Shown here piece by piece: positions 9,038 through 18,806 of a stretch of 64,000 bases of DNA. Both the position numbers and the translations under genes were made by a program. The first letter of the stretch is position 1; each line of letters opens with the position of its first letter. The notes below the pieces were generated by a model that had not been told where the DNA came from, searched no databases, and saw only the letters and a list, made by a program, of their open reading frames with translations. Origin of the DNA: Ensifer oleiphilus (GTDB lineage Bacteria > Pseudomonadota > Alphaproteobacteria > Rhizobiales > Rhizobiaceae); contig NZ_JABWDU010000004.1 of NCBI RefSeq assembly GCF_013371465.1, positions 335,138 to 399,137 on the forward strand, given 5' to 3'.

Positions 9038-10267
9038 TCAAGCCGGCTCGGGCAACGCCCGTAACCTGGGAACCTGCGAGGCGATGATAACAAGAAACTG
9101 GATGAGGAAACCCACTGTTGCGACCGCCAGGCAAGCCTTGACGCCATGGTGGGTGGCGACGATGGCGCCGAGCGCTGCGCCAACCGGCCTTGCGCCGAAT
9201 GTTGCCGTGGTGATGAAGGCCGAAACTCGACCCAGCATCGCGTTCGGGGTGATGGCCTGCCTAAGCGTCAACGTGGCGATCGACCAGAGAACCGGTCCCG
9301 CACCGAACAGAAAGAAGCTCAATCCCGCAAGCGCGCCATGGGGGAACCAGATCGTCAACAGCATGACGACGGCTGCGAGCAGACCGCCAAGCGGACCGAG
9401 CGCGATCATGGCGCCGAAGGGAATGCGGCGCGCAATGGCAGGGGCGGCATAGGCGCCGATCATCATGCCGGCTCCATAGATGCCGAGCGTCACACCGACA
9501 CCGGTTGCCGTCAATCCGAGCGTGCGGACCGCGTAGGCGACATAGACCGCCTGCAGCACGAACCAGGACGTGTTGAAGACGATGGCGGTCACGAGGATTG
9601 GTCGCAGCAGCGTATGGCCGGCAAGGAACCGCGCGCCTTCAACAAGGTCATGAAGCAGATCGCGCCGTGATCGCGCCGCTTGTTCCTGTTCGCTGAGGCC
9701 GGAGAGCAGCACGACGGCGAGAAGGGAAAGCGTGGTCGCCGCGACATAGGCAAGCGACGCGCCGGTCCAGGCGACGATCGCACCGCCGATCGCCGGCCCG
9801 CCAGAATAGGCGAGGCTGCGGGCAAGCTCGAGCCAGCGATTGGCATCGGCAAGCTGCGCGCGTGGGACGATCGCCGGGATCAGTGCCGGTGCGGCGACAT
9901 TGTAGCAAACCGTTCCGATTGCCCCGACGAAGCCCATGATCGCGAGAAGCGGCATTGTGAGCATGCCGCTTGCCATCAAAACCAGGGTGGCGACCAGCGA
10001 CAGGGCGCGCAGGATTTCCGAAAGCACCATGAGCGTTCGCCGCGAGGCACGATCGACGAGCAGGCCGGCCGGAATGGACAAAAGCAGAAACGGCAGCGTC
10101 TGGGCCATCTGCAGCCAGCCGGTTTCGGCGGGGCCGGCCGAAAGCAGAAGGACGGCGGCAAGAGGTGCTGCCGCCAAGGCGATTTGCTCGGAAAATTGCG
10201 CAAAAAGGTTGGACCAACCGATGCGTTTGAACGCGGAGGGTAGGGCAACGGCAGGCGGTTTGGGCAT
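9038..10267 (-). CDS. MFS transporter, DHA3-like exporter
   Basis: A 409-residue inner-membrane protein with about 12 hydrophobic helices. The start is the ATG at 10267, which has an AGGA box 8 bases upstream and begins MPKPPAVALPSAFKRIGWSN; the upstream open frame is not family-like. The loop between helices 2 and 3 reads SIPAGLLVDRASRRTLMVLSE, an MFS signature A variant, and the conserved RPVGAALGAIVA lies near the C-terminus. The group includes macrolide and enterobactin exporters. The substrate cannot be read from the sequence. It is not obviously in an operon: its neighbours are tamA and a lipoprotein gene that has its own terminator. Confidence 0.85.
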   Translation of the reverse strand: MPKPPAVALPSAFKRIGWSNLFAQFSEQIALAAAPLAAVLLLSAGPAETGWLQMAQTLPFLLLSIPAGLLVDRASRRTLMVLSEILRALSLVATLVLMASGMLTMPLLAIMGFVGAIGTVCYNVAAPALIPAIVPRAQLADANRWLELARSLAYSGGPAIGGAIVAWTGASLAYVAATTLSLLAVVLLSGLSEQEQAARSRRDLLHDLVEGARFLAGHTLLRPILVTAIVFNTSWFVLQAVYVAYAVRTLGLTATGVGVTLGIYGAGMMIGAYAAPAIARRIPFGAMIALGPLGGLLAAVVMLLTIWFPHGALAGLSFFLFGAGPVLWSIATLTLRQAITPNAMLGRVSAFITTATFGARPVGAALGAIVATHHGVKACLAVATVGFLIQFLVIIASQVPRLRALPEPA

Positions 10268-10400
10268 GGGGATGTCCTCGATCGGTGTGGTTCGAGGCAC
10301 CTGACAGAATTGCGTTGCCGCCGGCCACCCGGTTCCTGCGGCACTGCGTTCGATGGGGTTACCAGGCGTCAGTGTGTTCGGCAGATCGACGATAGGGGCA

Positions 10401-10439
10401 GAAAACGAAAAACCCCTCATGGCGGGAACCATGAGGGGT
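10401..10439 (-). terminator. rho-independent terminator of the lipoprotein gene
   Basis: Read on the minus strand, an 11-bp perfect stem (ACCCCTCATGG pairs with CCATGAGGGGT; plus-strand arms 10412-10422 and 10429-10439) with a 6-base loop is followed by TTTTCGTTTTC. It lies about 70 bases past the stop of the 85-residue lipoprotein gene. This is one of the clearest terminators in the window. Confidence 0.85.
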
Positions 10440-10508
10440 GATGACGTGTCGCCCTGACTGTCATTCGACGTCGGGCATCTTGTCGATGCGATCGACTGTC
10501 CGTGCGGC

Positions 10509-10766
10509 TTAGCGCGGGCAGGAGTCGATGTAGCGGCGGCCGTAGCGGTCGCGGTAGTAGCACTGGCCCGGCTGTTCGGTGACATTGCCGATGACCGCGC
10601 CGGAGACGCCACCGATGGCAGCGCCGACAGCTGCGCCACGGACGTCGCCGGTGATCGCGCCGCCGATGATCGCGCCCGAGACAGCGCCGATGCCGGCACC
10701 CTTTTCAGTCTGGGTGCAGCTCGCAACCGAAAGGGCAACCAGCACAAGTGCGATGGCTTTCTTCAT
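10509..10766 (-). CDS. small glycine-zipper lipoprotein
   Basis: An 85-residue exported lipoprotein. The signal peptide MKKAIALVLVALSVASC ends in a lipobox-like VASC. It is followed by a glycine-zipper stretch with GxxxG spacing (GAVSGAIIGGAITGDVRGAA, GAAIGGVSGAVIG), as in the YMGG/17-kDa-antigen-like and OmpA-associated glycine-zipper families. It ends in a short basic tail with two Cys residues (GQCYYRDRYGRRYIDSCPR). It probably sits in the inner leaflet of the outer membrane or in the periplasm; the specific role is unknown. It is a single gene with its own terminator downstream. Confidence 0.85.
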   Translation of the reverse strand: MKKAIALVLVALSVASCTQTEKGAGIGAVSGAIIGGAITGDVRGAAVGAAIGGVSGAVIGNVTEQPGQCYYRDRYGRRYIDSCPR

Positions 10767-11195
10767 TGTTCTCTCCGATCTCTACGGATGTCAGCCTGTC
10801 GCCTCGTCCGTCCCTTGAGTGATTGGCAAAAAGACGGCTGTCTTTCTCCACCTGAACTTGCAATTGCAGAAAATAAACCGCCCGCTGTGAAAGTCTACAG
10901 GAGGTCCGGCGGATTCTCTTCGCCGCCAACATAATGATATCGTTCCTGAACGGGACATGAAGGCCTCATCCCGGCAAGCGCAACCATCACGGAAATTTTT
11001 TATCGTCGCCGGCCTTCGGGCGGTTGCGACATTCCAAAAAAAGACAATGATACAGACAAGCCACGGGGACGCGGAGGAGCGGGCCACGAGGCGAAGGGCA
11101 TCGATAGCAGTTGGCGCGTTTCCAGAAGTCGCGTGAACAGATCATCACCCGGCTTCCCGCGCTCGTGTTGGCATTGACCCACCCGGAGGAGCGAA
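10767..11195. other. intergenic region, no gene seen
   Basis: This 429-base divergent spacer lies between the lipoprotein gene and coxS. Open frames on both strands here lack ribosome sites and family features. It must hold the promoters for both flanking units, but I cannot assign their boxes with confidence. The coxS Shine-Dalgarno is CCGGAGGAG, just before the ATG. Confidence 0.5.
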
Positions 11196-11684
11196 ATGGC
11201 GAAAATTACAATGACGGTCAACGGCCGTCAGGTGAGCGGTCAGTGCGATGACCGAACGCTGCTGGTGCATTTCATTCGCGAGAACCTTGGCCTGACCGGC
11301 ACCCATGTCGGTTGCGACACGTCGCAATGCGGCACCTGTGTCGTCCACATGGATGGAAAGTCGGTCAAGAGCTGTTCCACCCTTGCCGCGCAGGCGGCGG
11401 GCTCTGACATCACCACAATCGAAGGCCTTGCTGCAAACGGAGAGCTGCATCCTGTGCAGGCGGCCTTCAAGGCCAATCACGGCCTTCAATGCGGCTTCTG
11501 CACTCCGGGCATGGTGATGACGGCCGTCGACATGATCCGCCGGCATGGCGGGCAACTCGACGAGGCGACCGTTCGCGCCGAGCTCGAAGGCAATATCTGT
11601 CGGTGCACCGGCTACCACAATATCGTCAAGTCAATCCTGGCGGCTGCCGCCGAAATGGGCGGTGCCCGCGTCGCTGCCGAATGA
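11196..11684 (+). CDS. coxS: molybdenum hydroxylase [2Fe-2S] subunit (CoxS/XdhC-like small subunit)
   Basis: A 162-residue electron-transfer subunit carrying two [2Fe-2S] clusters that pass electrons from the molybdenum centre (CoxL) to FAD (CoxM). The plant-type cluster ligands are Cys40, Cys45, Cys48 and Cys60 ([10 protein letters not shown] ... C). The second, helical-domain cluster uses Cys99 and Cys102 (QCGFCTPG) with Cys135 and Cys137 (NICRCTGY). Its length is normal for the family. It is first in an S-L-M operon, 83 bases before coxL, with a strong GGAGG ribosome site. The oxidised substrate is not determined by this subunit. Confidence 0.93.
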   Translation: MAKITMTVNGRQVSGQCDDRTLLVHFIRENLGLTGTHVGCDTSQCGTCVVHMDGKSVKSCSTLAAQAAGSDITTIEGLAANGELHPVQAAFKANHGLQCGFCTPGMVMTAVDMIRRHGGQLDEATVRAELEGNICRCTGYHNIVKSILAAAAEMGGARVAAE

Positions 11685-11767
11685 CATCCGGCCCGCGGCG
11701 ATGATTTGTCGCCGCGATCACATTTCACCGCAGGAGTTTCGCTGGATATCTCGGGAGGAGATCGGCA

Positions 11768-14116
11768 ATGGGCGTTGAAGGTATCGGCGCGCGGGTGGCG
11801 CGCAAGGAAGACAAGAGGTTCCTGACCGGCAAGGGACGCTATACGGACGACATGTCGGTGCCCGGCATGAAATATGCGATCTTCGTTCGCAGCCCCTATG
11901 CGCATGCGAAGATCAGGTCTATCGACGCGGCGGCGGCCAAGGCCATGCCCGGGGTGATCGGCGTGCTCGACGGCAAGCAGCTGCTCGCCGACGGAATCGG
12001 CAATCTCATTTGCGGCTGGATGATCCATTCCAAGGACGGATCGCCGATGAAGATGGGCGCCTGGCGGCCGCTTGCCCACGAGACGGTGCGGTACGTCGGC
12101 GATGCCGTCGCCATCGTCGTCGCCGACAGCGTCGCCGAGGCGAAGGATGCAGCAGAAGCCGTCGTCGTCGATTACGAGGAGCTGCCGGTCGTCACCGATG
12201 CCACCAAGGCGCTGGAACAGGGCCAGCCGCAGCTGCACCCGGAAGCGCCAAACAATCTGATCTTCGACTGGCAGATCGGCGATCCCGCCGCCACCGACAA
12301 GGCGATTGCGGCGGCAGCGCACGTGACCGAGATCACCATCCACAACAACCGCCTGTCGCCAAACCCGATGGAGCCGCGCGCCACGCTCGGGATCTACGAC
12401 GGTGGCGACGATCATTACACGTGCTACACCACCAGCCAGAACCCGCATGTGGCACGGCTGGTGATGAGCGCCTTCTACAACGTCGCGCCTGAAAACAAGC
12501 TGCGGGTGATTGCGCCCGATGTCGGCGGCGGCTTCGGCTCGAAGATCTACATCTACCCCGAAGAGATCGTCTGTCTCTGGGCCTCCAAGCGCACCGGCGT
12601 ACCCGTCAAATGGACGTCGGACCGGACGGAAGCGTTCCTGACCGACGCGCATGGCCGCGATCACCTCTCGAAGGTGAAGATGGCGTTCGATGCCAACAAC
12701 CGCATCATCGGGCTGAAGGTCGACACGGTCGCCAATCTCGGCGCCTACATGTCGCTGTTTTCGTCGGCAGTGCCGACCTATCTCTATGCGACGCTGCTGT
12801 CGGGCCAGTACGACATCCCGGCAATCCACGCCAATGTGCGCACGGTCTACACCAATACCGCCCCGGTCGATGCCTATCGCGGCGCCGGCCGGCCGGAAGC
12901 GACCTATCTCTTGGAACGCACCATGGAGACGGCGGCGCGCGAACTCGGGGTCTCGCCGGCGGAACTGCGGCGGATCAACTTCATCCGCACCTTCCCGCAC
13001 CAGACGCCCGTGATCATGAACTACGATGCCGGCGATTACGACGCATCGCTCGATGCGGCGATGAAGGCCGCCGACTGGAACGGCTTTGCCGCCCGCAAGG
13101 CGGAAGCCGCCGGACGCGGCATGAAGCGCGGCATCGGTATGAGCTGCTACATCGAGGCCTGCGGCATCGCGCCGTCGGCGGCAGTCGGCTCGCTCGGCGC
13201 CGGCGTCGGCTTGTGGGAATCGGCCGAGGTCCGGGTCAATGCCGTCGGCACGATCGAGGTCCTGACCGGCTCGCACAGCCACGGGCAGGGGCATGAAACC
13301 ACCTTCGCCCAGCTGGTCGCCGACCGCTTCGGCGTGCCGATCGACAGTGTCAACATCGTGCATGGCGACACCGACAAGGTGCAGATGGGCATGGGCACCT
13401 ATGGCTCGCGCTCGGGTGCCGTCGGCATGTCGGCGGTCGTCAAGGCGCTCGACAAGGTCGAAGCCAAGGCGAAGAAGATCGCCGCTCACCTGATGGAGGC
13501 GGATGAGAGCGACATCGTCATCGAGAACGGTGAGCTGAAAGTCGCCGGTACCGACAAGACGGTGCCGTGGTTCCAGATGGCGCTGGCCGCCTATACCGCC
13601 CACAACCTGCCGCCGGGCATGGAGCCGGGGCTGAAGGAGGGCGCCTTCTACGATCCGGCCAACTTCACCTTCCCGGCCGGCTGCTACATCTGTGAGGTCG
13701 AGGTCGATCCGGAGACCGGCGTGACGAAGATCATCCAGTTCGTCGCCGCCGACGATTTCGGCAATATCATCAACCCGATGATCGTCGAGGGGCAGGTGCA
13801 TGGGGGCCTGGCGCAAGGCATCGGCCAGGCGCTGCTCGAGAACGTTCACTACGATCCGGAAAACGGACAGCTGCTGACGGCCAGCTACATGGACTATGCC
13901 ATGCCGCGTGCCGACGACCTGCCGTCATTCAAGGTCTCGACCTCGAACACGCCCTGCCCGAACAATCCGCTCGGGATCAAGGGCTGCGGCGAGGCCGGCG
14001 CCATCGGCTCGCCGCCGGCGCTGATCAACGCCATCACCGATGCCATCGGCAACAACCGGCTGACCATGCCGGCGACGCCGCAAAAGGTGTGGGCCGCCGC
14101 CCACGCCGCCAACTGA
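11768..14116 (+). CDS. coxL: form II CoxL-type molybdopterin hydroxylase large subunit
   Basis: A 782-residue catalytic subunit binding the molybdopterin-cytosine-dinucleotide cofactor. It begins [20 protein letters not shown], the usual opening of CO-dehydrogenase-like large subunits. Other family segments are DVGGGFGSK and the C-terminal [18 protein letters not shown], which carries the conserved active-site Glu (GEAGA). The active-site loop at residues about 369-375 reads AYRGAGR. That is the form II signature, not the AYxCSFR of proven form I CO dehydrogenases, so the Cu-binding Cys of true CO dehydrogenase is absent. Form II enzymes are widespread in rhizobia, and their physiological substrate is debated. 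The ribosome site is GGGAGGAG. Operon with coxS upstream and coxM 15 bases downstream. Confidence 0.93.
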   Translation: MGVEGIGARVARKEDKRFLTGKGRYTDDMSVPGMKYAIFVRSPYAHAKIRSIDAAAAKAMPGVIGVLDGKQLLADGIGNLICGWMIHSKDGSPMKMGAWRPLAHETVRYVGDAVAIVVADSVAEAKDAAEAVVVDYEELPVVTDATKALEQGQPQLHPEAPNNLIFDWQIGDPAATDKAIAAAAHVTEITIHNNRLSPNPMEPRATLGIYDGGDDHYTCYTTSQNPHVARLVMSAFYNVAPENKLRVIAPDVGGGFGSKIYIYPEEIVCLWASKRTGVPVKWTSDRTEAFLTDAHGRDHLSKVKMAFDANNRIIGLKVDTVANLGAYMSLFSSAVPTYLYATLLSGQYDIPAIHANVRTVYTNTAPVDAYRGAGRPEATYLLERTMETAARELGVSPAELRRINFIRTFPHQTPVIMNYDAGDYDASLDAAMKAADWNGFAARKAEAAGRGMKRGIGMSCYIEACGIAPSAAVGSLGAGVGLWESAEVRVNAVGTIEVLTGSHSHGQGHETTFAQLVADRFGVPIDSVNIVHGDTDKVQMGMGTYGSRSGAVGMSAVVKALDKVEAKAKKIAAHLMEADESDIVIENGELKVAGTDKTVPWFQMALAAYTAHNLPPGMEPGLKEGAFYDPANFTFPAGCYICEVEVDPETGVTKIIQFVAADDFGNIINPMIVEGQVHGGLAQGIGQALLENVHYDPENGQLLTASYMDYAMPRADDLPSFKVSTSNTPCPNNPLGIKGCGEAGAIGSPPALINAITDAIGNNRLTMPATPQKVWAAAHAAN

Positions 14117-14131
14117 GCGGGAGGACGTGTC

Positions 14132-14938
14132 ATGTACGAGACCCACTATCACCGGGCGTCCTCCATCCAGGATGCGGTCAAGCTCCGGCAGGCGGCAGGC
14201 GAGGGCAAGTATCTCTCCGGCGGGATGACGCTGATACCGACGATGAAGCAGCGGCTTGCCGCACCGAGCGACCTCGTCGACGTCAGGCAAGTCCCCGAAA
14301 TGAAGGGCATCAGTGTTTCCGGGAGAACCGTAAGGATCGGCGCGGCGACCACGCATTTCGACGTGGCGTCCTCGAGCGAGCTTGCGGCCCTCTGTCCGGC
14401 GATCTCAGGGCTTGCCAGCCACATCGGTGACCCGCATGTGCGCCATATGGGGACGATCGGCGGCTCGATCGCCAACAACGATCCGGCAGCCGACTACCCC
14501 TCGGCGATGCTGGCGCTCGATGCAACCATTATCACCGACCGGCGGGAGATTGCCGCCGGTGATTTCTTCACCGGACTTTTCGAGACCGCGCTGGAGGATG
14601 GCGAGCTGGTGACGGCTGTCACCTTCGAGGCTCCGGCAAAGGCCGGTTACCAGAAGTTCGCCAACCCGGCCTCGCGCTATGCGATGACCGGCGTCTTCGT
14701 GGTTCGACGGGACAATGGCGATGTTCGCGTCGCGGTGACGGGAGCCGGTTCGAATGGCGTCTTCCGGCACGAGGGCATAGAGGCGGCGCTTTCCGCGCAG
14801 TGGTCGCCGGACGCGCTTGCCAATGTGACTGTCGATCCGTCCGATCTGCTGTCCGATATTCACGCCGATGCCACCTATCGCGCCAATTTGGTGAAGGTGA
14901 TGGCAAAACGCGCGGTGGCGGCGGCACGAGCGGATTGA
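14132..14938 (+). CDS. coxM: FAD-binding medium subunit of the Cox-type molybdenum hydroxylase
   Basis: A 268-residue flavoprotein subunit that accepts electrons from the iron-sulfur subunit and hands them to a quinone or other acceptor. It has the two FAD-binding motifs of the family: GGMTLIPTMKQRLAAP (AGGxS-like) near residue 30 and HMGTIGGSIANNDPAADYPS near residue 105. The C-terminal CODH-flavoprotein domain follows (about 165-265). Its length is slightly below the roughly 280 usual. The start has GGGAGGA spacing and follows coxL by 15 bases. The operon stops here at a terminator. No coxD, coxE, coxF or coxG maturation genes are beside it. Confidence 0.93.
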   Translation: MYETHYHRASSIQDAVKLRQAAGEGKYLSGGMTLIPTMKQRLAAPSDLVDVRQVPEMKGISVSGRTVRIGAATTHFDVASSSELAALCPAISGLASHIGDPHVRHMGTIGGSIANNDPAADYPSAMLALDATIITDRREIAAGDFFTGLFETALEDGELVTAVTFEAPAKAGYQKFANPASRYAMTGVFVVRRDNGDVRVAVTGAGSNGVFRHEGIEAALSAQWSPDALANVTVDPSDLLSDIHADATYRANLVKVMAKRAVAAARAD

Positions 14939-14955
14939 ACACGTTGTGATGCGAC

Positions 14956-14984
14956 AAAAAGGGCGGTTTCGGCCGTCCTTTTTT
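14956..14984 (+). terminator. rho-independent terminator of the cox operon
   Basis: AAAAAGGGCGG (14956-14966) pairs with CCGTCCTTTTT (14973-14983) with one G-U pair and a 6-base loop, followed by T residues. It lies 18 bases after the coxM stop and before the hemA promoter region. Confidence 0.85.
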
Positions 14985-15153
14985 CGTCCAAGCTTGACTT
15001 CGATCAAGCTTGGAGGGAATTACATACGCTAAGGCTTTCTTTGGAACGGTTCAAAACTAGAGGCCTTTTGCCGCAGGCGGCGGGCGCATCGCATTGCGGG
15101 GTTGACCCCTGGTCGCTTTGAATAAAAAAAGCGGCAGGGCACTGGAGAAGATG

Positions 15154-16368
15154 ATGGACTTCGAGAATTTCTTTAAAACCGAACTGGACGGGCTGCATCA
15201 GGAAGGTCGCTACCGGGTTTTCGCAGATATCGCTCGCAGTCGCGGCAACTTCCCCAAGGCCGCGCGCCACACGGCTGAAGGCATTCAGGAAGTCACCGTC
15301 TGGTGTTCCAACGACTACCTCGGCATGGGCCAGCATGCTGTCGTTACCGAGGCGATGAAGCGCGCCATCGACGAATGCGGCGCTGGTGCCGGCGGCACCC
15401 GCAACATTTCCGGCACCAACCACTACCATGTGCTGCTCGAGCGCGAGCTCGCAGATCTGCATGGCAAGGAATCGGCGCTTCTGTTCACCTCGGGTTACGT
15501 TTCCAACTGGGCAGCGCTCGGAACGCTCTGTTCGAAGATTCCCGGTGTCATCGTCTTCTCAGACGCCGGGAATCACGCTTCGATGATCGAGGGGATCCGT
15601 CATTCCAAGTGCGAACGCGTCATCTTCAAACACAATTCGGTAGCAGACCTCGAAGCCAAGCTGGCTGCAGCCGATCCGCGCGCGCCAAAAATCATCGCGT
15701 TTGAATCCGTCTATTCGATGGATGGCGACATTGCCCCGATCAAGGAATTCTGCGATCTCGCCGACAAATACGGCGCGATGACCTATCTCGACGAAGTGCA
15801 CGCCGTCGGCATGTACGGCCCGCGCGGCGGCGGCATTGCCGAGCGCGAAGGTTTGATGCATCGCCTGACTGTCATCGAAGGCACGCTGGGCAAGGCTTTC
15901 GGCGTCATGGGTGGCTACATCACCGGTTCGACGGCGCTTTGCGATTTCATCCGCTCGTTTGCATCCGGCTTCATCTTCACCACGGCGCTGCCGCCGACGC
16001 TTGCGGCCGGTGCGCTTGCCTCCATCCGTCACTTGAAGGAAAGCCAGGTCGAACGCTTCGCCCATCAGGAGCGCGTGCGCCGGTTGCGCTCGATGCTCGA
16101 TCAGCGCGGCATTCCGCATATGCCGAATCCGAGCCACATCGTGCCGGTCATGGTCGGCGATGCCGCCAAGTGCAAGTGGATCTCCGACCTGCTGCTCGAC
16201 CATTTCGGTGTCTATGTGCAGCCGATCAACTATCCGACGGTGCCGAAGAAGACCGAGCGCCTGCGCATTACGCCGACGCCGCTGCATTCGGATGCTGACA
16301 TCGACCATCTGGTCGGCGCGCTGCATTCGCTGTGGTCGCGCTGTGCGCTGGCACGGGCTGTCGCGTAA
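15154..16368 (+). CDS. hemA: 5-aminolevulinate synthase
   Basis: A 404-residue cytoplasmic PLP enzyme condensing glycine and succinyl-CoA to 5-aminolevulinate, the first step of haem and cobalamin synthesis in alphaproteobacteria. It begins [20 protein letters not shown] like rhizobial HemA. The alpha-oxoamine synthase motifs are visible: [18 protein letters not shown], the Asp of [11 protein letters not shown] that binds the pyridine nitrogen, and the Schiff-base Lys in EGTLGKAFG. The second of two adjacent ATGs was chosen because its GGAG spacing is 6 bases; the open frame extends further upstream without family sequence. Monocistronic between the cox terminator and a REP-like repeat. The protein in the next gene (dxr) is convergent. 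Confidence 0.97.
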   Translation: MDFENFFKTELDGLHQEGRYRVFADIARSRGNFPKAARHTAEGIQEVTVWCSNDYLGMGQHAVVTEAMKRAIDECGAGAGGTRNISGTNHYHVLLERELADLHGKESALLFTSGYVSNWAALGTLCSKIPGVIVFSDAGNHASMIEGIRHSKCERVIFKHNSVADLEAKLAAADPRAPKIIAFESVYSMDGDIAPIKEFCDLADKYGAMTYLDEVHAVGMYGPRGGGIAEREGLMHRLTVIEGTLGKAFGVMGGYITGSTALCDFIRSFASGFIFTTALPPTLAAGALASIRHLKESQVERFAHQERVRRLRSMLDQRGIPHMPNPSHIVPVMVGDAAKCKWISDLLLDHFGVYVQPINYPTVPKKTERLRITPTPLHSDADIDHLVGALHSLWSRCALARAVA

Positions 16369-16393
16369 CGTTCGGCTTATATTTTCAGAACGC

Positions 16394-16620
16394 TGCCCCT
16401 CTCCTCGGGTTAAACCCGAGGACTAACCCTCTCCCCGCTTGCGGGGCGAGGGGACGAGGACGACGGCGGAGGGCTCCGCGTCTTTCGGACGCAGAAGTGC
16501 TGTCTCGGCCTGATGTTGGGGAGCCAAGGCCGAGAACGTCAGCAATTGATCGGAGCGGGTGCAGCAACGTCGCTTCGCCCCGCCTGAGGGGAGAAGGTGC
16601 CGGCAGGCGGATGAGGGGCA
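16394..16620. repeat. REP-like palindromic mosaic element
   Basis: The gap between convergent hemA and dxr is filled by stacked palindromes. They include CCTCGGGTT-A-AACCCGAGG (16403-16421), a near-palindrome CCCTCTCCCCGC-TT-GCGGGGCGAGGG (about 16428-16453), and GGGGAGAAGGTGCCGGCAGG with GCGGATGAGGGG at the right end (16589-16620). The last motif is a well-known dispersed intergenic repeat of Rhizobiaceae and Brucella genomes. It probably also serves as a transcript end for both genes. Confidence 0.6.
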
Positions 16621-16658
16621 CACACTCCACGCGATGGCGAAGTGCCCGATCAAACCAA

Positions 16659-17834
16659 TTACTGAAGCAGCCCGGCAGCCAGTTGCCGGGCTTTTTCGTC
16701 GGCGGCGAAAACGTCGTCCATGGTGACGGCGGCCGGCAGATCCGACAACTTGTCCATCACCTCTTCGACGATTTCAGCCATGGTCAGAAATCCGGTCTGA
16801 CCGGCGATAAAGGCTTCGAGCGCCGTTTCCTTGGCGCCGTTCAAGACGGCACCTTGCACGCCGCCCTGTTCCATGGCGCGCCGCGCCAGCCGGATCGCCG
16901 GGAAACGCACTTCATCGGGCGCTTCGAAATCCAGCCGCGACAGCTTGGCGAAGTCGAGCCTTTCGATCGGCAGGTCGCAGCGGCTGGGATAGGCAAGCGC
17001 ATAGCCGATGGCGGTGCGCATGTCGGGGCAGCCGAGCTGCGCCAGCACCGAGCCGTCGGTGTAGCCGACCATCGAGTGGATGACCGACTGCGGATGCACG
17101 ATCACCTCGATCTGCTCGGGCTTCAGCCCGAACAGATGCTTGGCCTCGATCATCTCCAACGCCTTGTTGAACATCGAGGCGCTGTCGATCGAGATTTTCA
17201 GACCCATCGACCAGTTGGGATGGGCACGGGCAACATCGGCGGTGACGTGGCGCATCTCTTCGAGCGACTTTGTGCGGAACGGCCCGCCCGAGGCTGTGAG
17301 AATGATACGTTCGACTGCTTGGCGCTGGTGCTCCTCCAGCACCTGGAAGATGGCGTTGTGTTCGCTATCGACAGGCAGCAACCGGCCGCCGCCCTTTTTC
17401 ACCGCTTCGATGAACAGGCCGCCGGCGGAGACCAGGCATTCCTTGTTGGCAAGCGCGATGTCGGCGCCGCGGCGTGCGGCGGCGAGCGTCGGGGCAAGCC
17501 CGGCATTGCCGACGATGGCCGCCATCACCCAACCGGCATCGCGCTCAGCCGCCTCGATCAGGCCGCTCCGGCCGGACGCGGCCGCGATGCCTGTGCCGGC
17601 GAGCGCTGCCTTCAGGCTGGTGTAGTGGCTGTCGTCGGCGGTGACGGCAAGCTCGGCGCCGTGAGCGATCGCTTGGCGCGCCAGAAGCGGAACGTTGCCG
17701 TTGCCGGTGAGGGCGACGATCTCGAACGCTTCGCGACCGCCCAGGTGTTTGACGACATCGAGCGTGTTCGTGCCGATGGAGCCGGTCGAGCCCAGGATCG
17801 TCAGTCGGCGCTTCGCGTGTTCGCGGGATGCCAT
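16659..17834 (-). CDS. dxr: 1-deoxy-D-xylulose 5-phosphate reductoisomerase
   Basis: Cytoplasmic NADPH-dependent enzyme making 2-C-methyl-D-erythritol 4-phosphate, the committed step of the MEP isoprenoid pathway. From the ATG at 17834 it has 391 residues, close to the family norm; a second ATG at 17846 is the alternative, and the further upstream extension is not family-like. The NADPH fold is RRLTILGSTGSIG. ALANKECLVSAG, LLPVDSEHNAIFQ, LTASGGPFR, and NWSMGLKISIDSASMFNKAL contain the metal and phosphate ligands (Asp, Glu and Ser/Asn/Lys). Monocistronic and convergent with hemA. This copy stands away from cdsA/uppS/rseP, where dxr often sits in proteobacteria. Confidence 0.96.
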   Translation of the reverse strand: MASREHAKRRLTILGSTGSIGTNTLDVVKHLGGREAFEIVALTGNGNVPLLARQAIAHGAELAVTADDSHYTSLKAALAGTGIAAASGRSGLIEAAERDAGWVMAAIVGNAGLAPTLAAARRGADIALANKECLVSAGGLFIEAVKKGGGRLLPVDSEHNAIFQVLEEHQRQAVERIILTASGGPFRTKSLEEMRHVTADVARAHPNWSMGLKISIDSASMFNKALEMIEAKHLFGLKPEQIEVIVHPQSVIHSMVGYTDGSVLAQLGCPDMRTAIGYALAYPSRCDLPIERLDFAKLSRLDFEAPDEVRFPAIRLARRAMEQGGVQGAVLNGAKETALEAFIAGQTGFLTMAEIVEEVMDKLSDLPAAVTMDDVFAADEKARQLAAGLLQ

Positions 17835-18080
17835 GCCAATTCCCATATTCTTGTGCGCTCTTCCAACGTTCCAGCGGAGGCGCAGCGCCCGGTAAGGCGT
17901 CTCGCGCTCGCTCCGACGGAGGGAAGTCGCGTTTTGATTTTGCCGAAAACCGATGCCGATCTTCACTGTATGCGCTAGGCTCTACAGGCGAAATCGACGT
18001 GCAACAAGGGCGCGGTCTTCAATCCGACGTGTGAACGGGCTAAGAATCGGGTCACGAGTCGAAGCACCAAGGAGTTCCCG

Positions 18081-18806
18081 ATGCTGAAAGTCGCCACCGC
18101 CCTTTCCTGCGCCTGCGTGCTGATCGAAATGGCCTCGATGCAGACGGTCGCTGCCGAAAACGTGCCGCAGGCGCTTGTCGGCACCTGGCTTGCCGAGGAT
18201 ATCGCTGGCCGCGGCGTCATCGACAATCTCCAGTCGACATTGGAAATCCGCGACGACGGCACCTATGGCGGCATGGCCGGCTGCAACCACTTTACCGGAA
18301 CCTTCAGCCTTTCCGGGGCCAAGATCACCTTCGGACCGGCCGCCTCGACCCGCAAGATGTGCGTGCCGGCGGTGATGGACCAGGAACAGAAATTTCTGGC
18401 GGCGCTGCGCACGGAGCTTTCCTGGGATGTCGAAGGCTCGAAGCTGATGCTGGGCAAATCGGCCGGTGCGCCGGCGCTGACGCTTGCGTCCATGGCGGCA
18501 GGTGGATCGGGTAGCGTCGATATCGCAATTTCCGTTCCTGGTGCCGAAACGGTCGATCGTCAGCAGGTGCGCTATGACTGCGGCGGCAAGACGGTCGACG
18601 CCGAATACATCAATGCCGGCCCGGTCTCGCTGGCAACCTTCACCATCGACGGCAATTTCACCGTTGCTTCCAACGTGATTGCCGCATCGGGTGCCAAATA
18701 TGTCGGCGGCCAATACATCTGGTGGACGAAGGGCGATGAGGTGACGTTCTACGATGCCACCAAGGGCGACAACGATGCCGGGATCGTCTGCAAGGTGGCG
18801 AGCTGA
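18081..18806 (+). CDS. secreted protein with META (HslJ) and MliC-like domains
   Basis: A 241-residue exported protein. The signal peptide covers about residues 1-25 (MLKVATALSCACVLIEMASM, cut near TVAA). Residues about 29-135 form a META/HslJ domain (LVGTWLAEDI, GGMAGCNHFTGTF, STRKMCVP). The C-terminal part, about 155-240, resembles MliC lysozyme inhibitors (VDRQQVRYDCGGKTVDAEY, GGQYIWWTKGDEVTFYD). MliC proteins plug the active site of C-type lysozyme in the periplasm; META domains are linked to stress and outer-membrane functions. The fusion suggests envelope protection, which is inference. AAGGAG ribosome site; no operon partner. Confidence 0.8.
   Translation: MLKVATALSCACVLIEMASMQTVAAENVPQALVGTWLAEDIAGRGVIDNLQSTLEIRDDGTYGGMAGCNHFTGTFSLSGAKITFGPAASTRKMCVPAVMDQEQKFLAALRTELSWDVEGSKLMLGKSAGAPALTLASMAAGGSGSVDIAISVPGAETVDRQQVRYDCGGKTVDAEYINAGPVSLATFTIDGNFTVASNVIAASGAKYVGGQYIWWTKGDEVTFYDATKGDNDAGIVCKVAS

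Noticed and set aside
11612..13849. A 745-codon open frame on the strand opposite coxL
   Set aside because: It is the GC-rich antisense shadow of coxL, low-complexity in composition (Arg, Gly, Asp, His), with no family motif or ribosome site. Similar long antisense frames at 4077-5516, 19864-21789, 24265-26295, 27419-28783, 33544-35094, 35206-37023 and 44517-46421 were rejected for the same reason.
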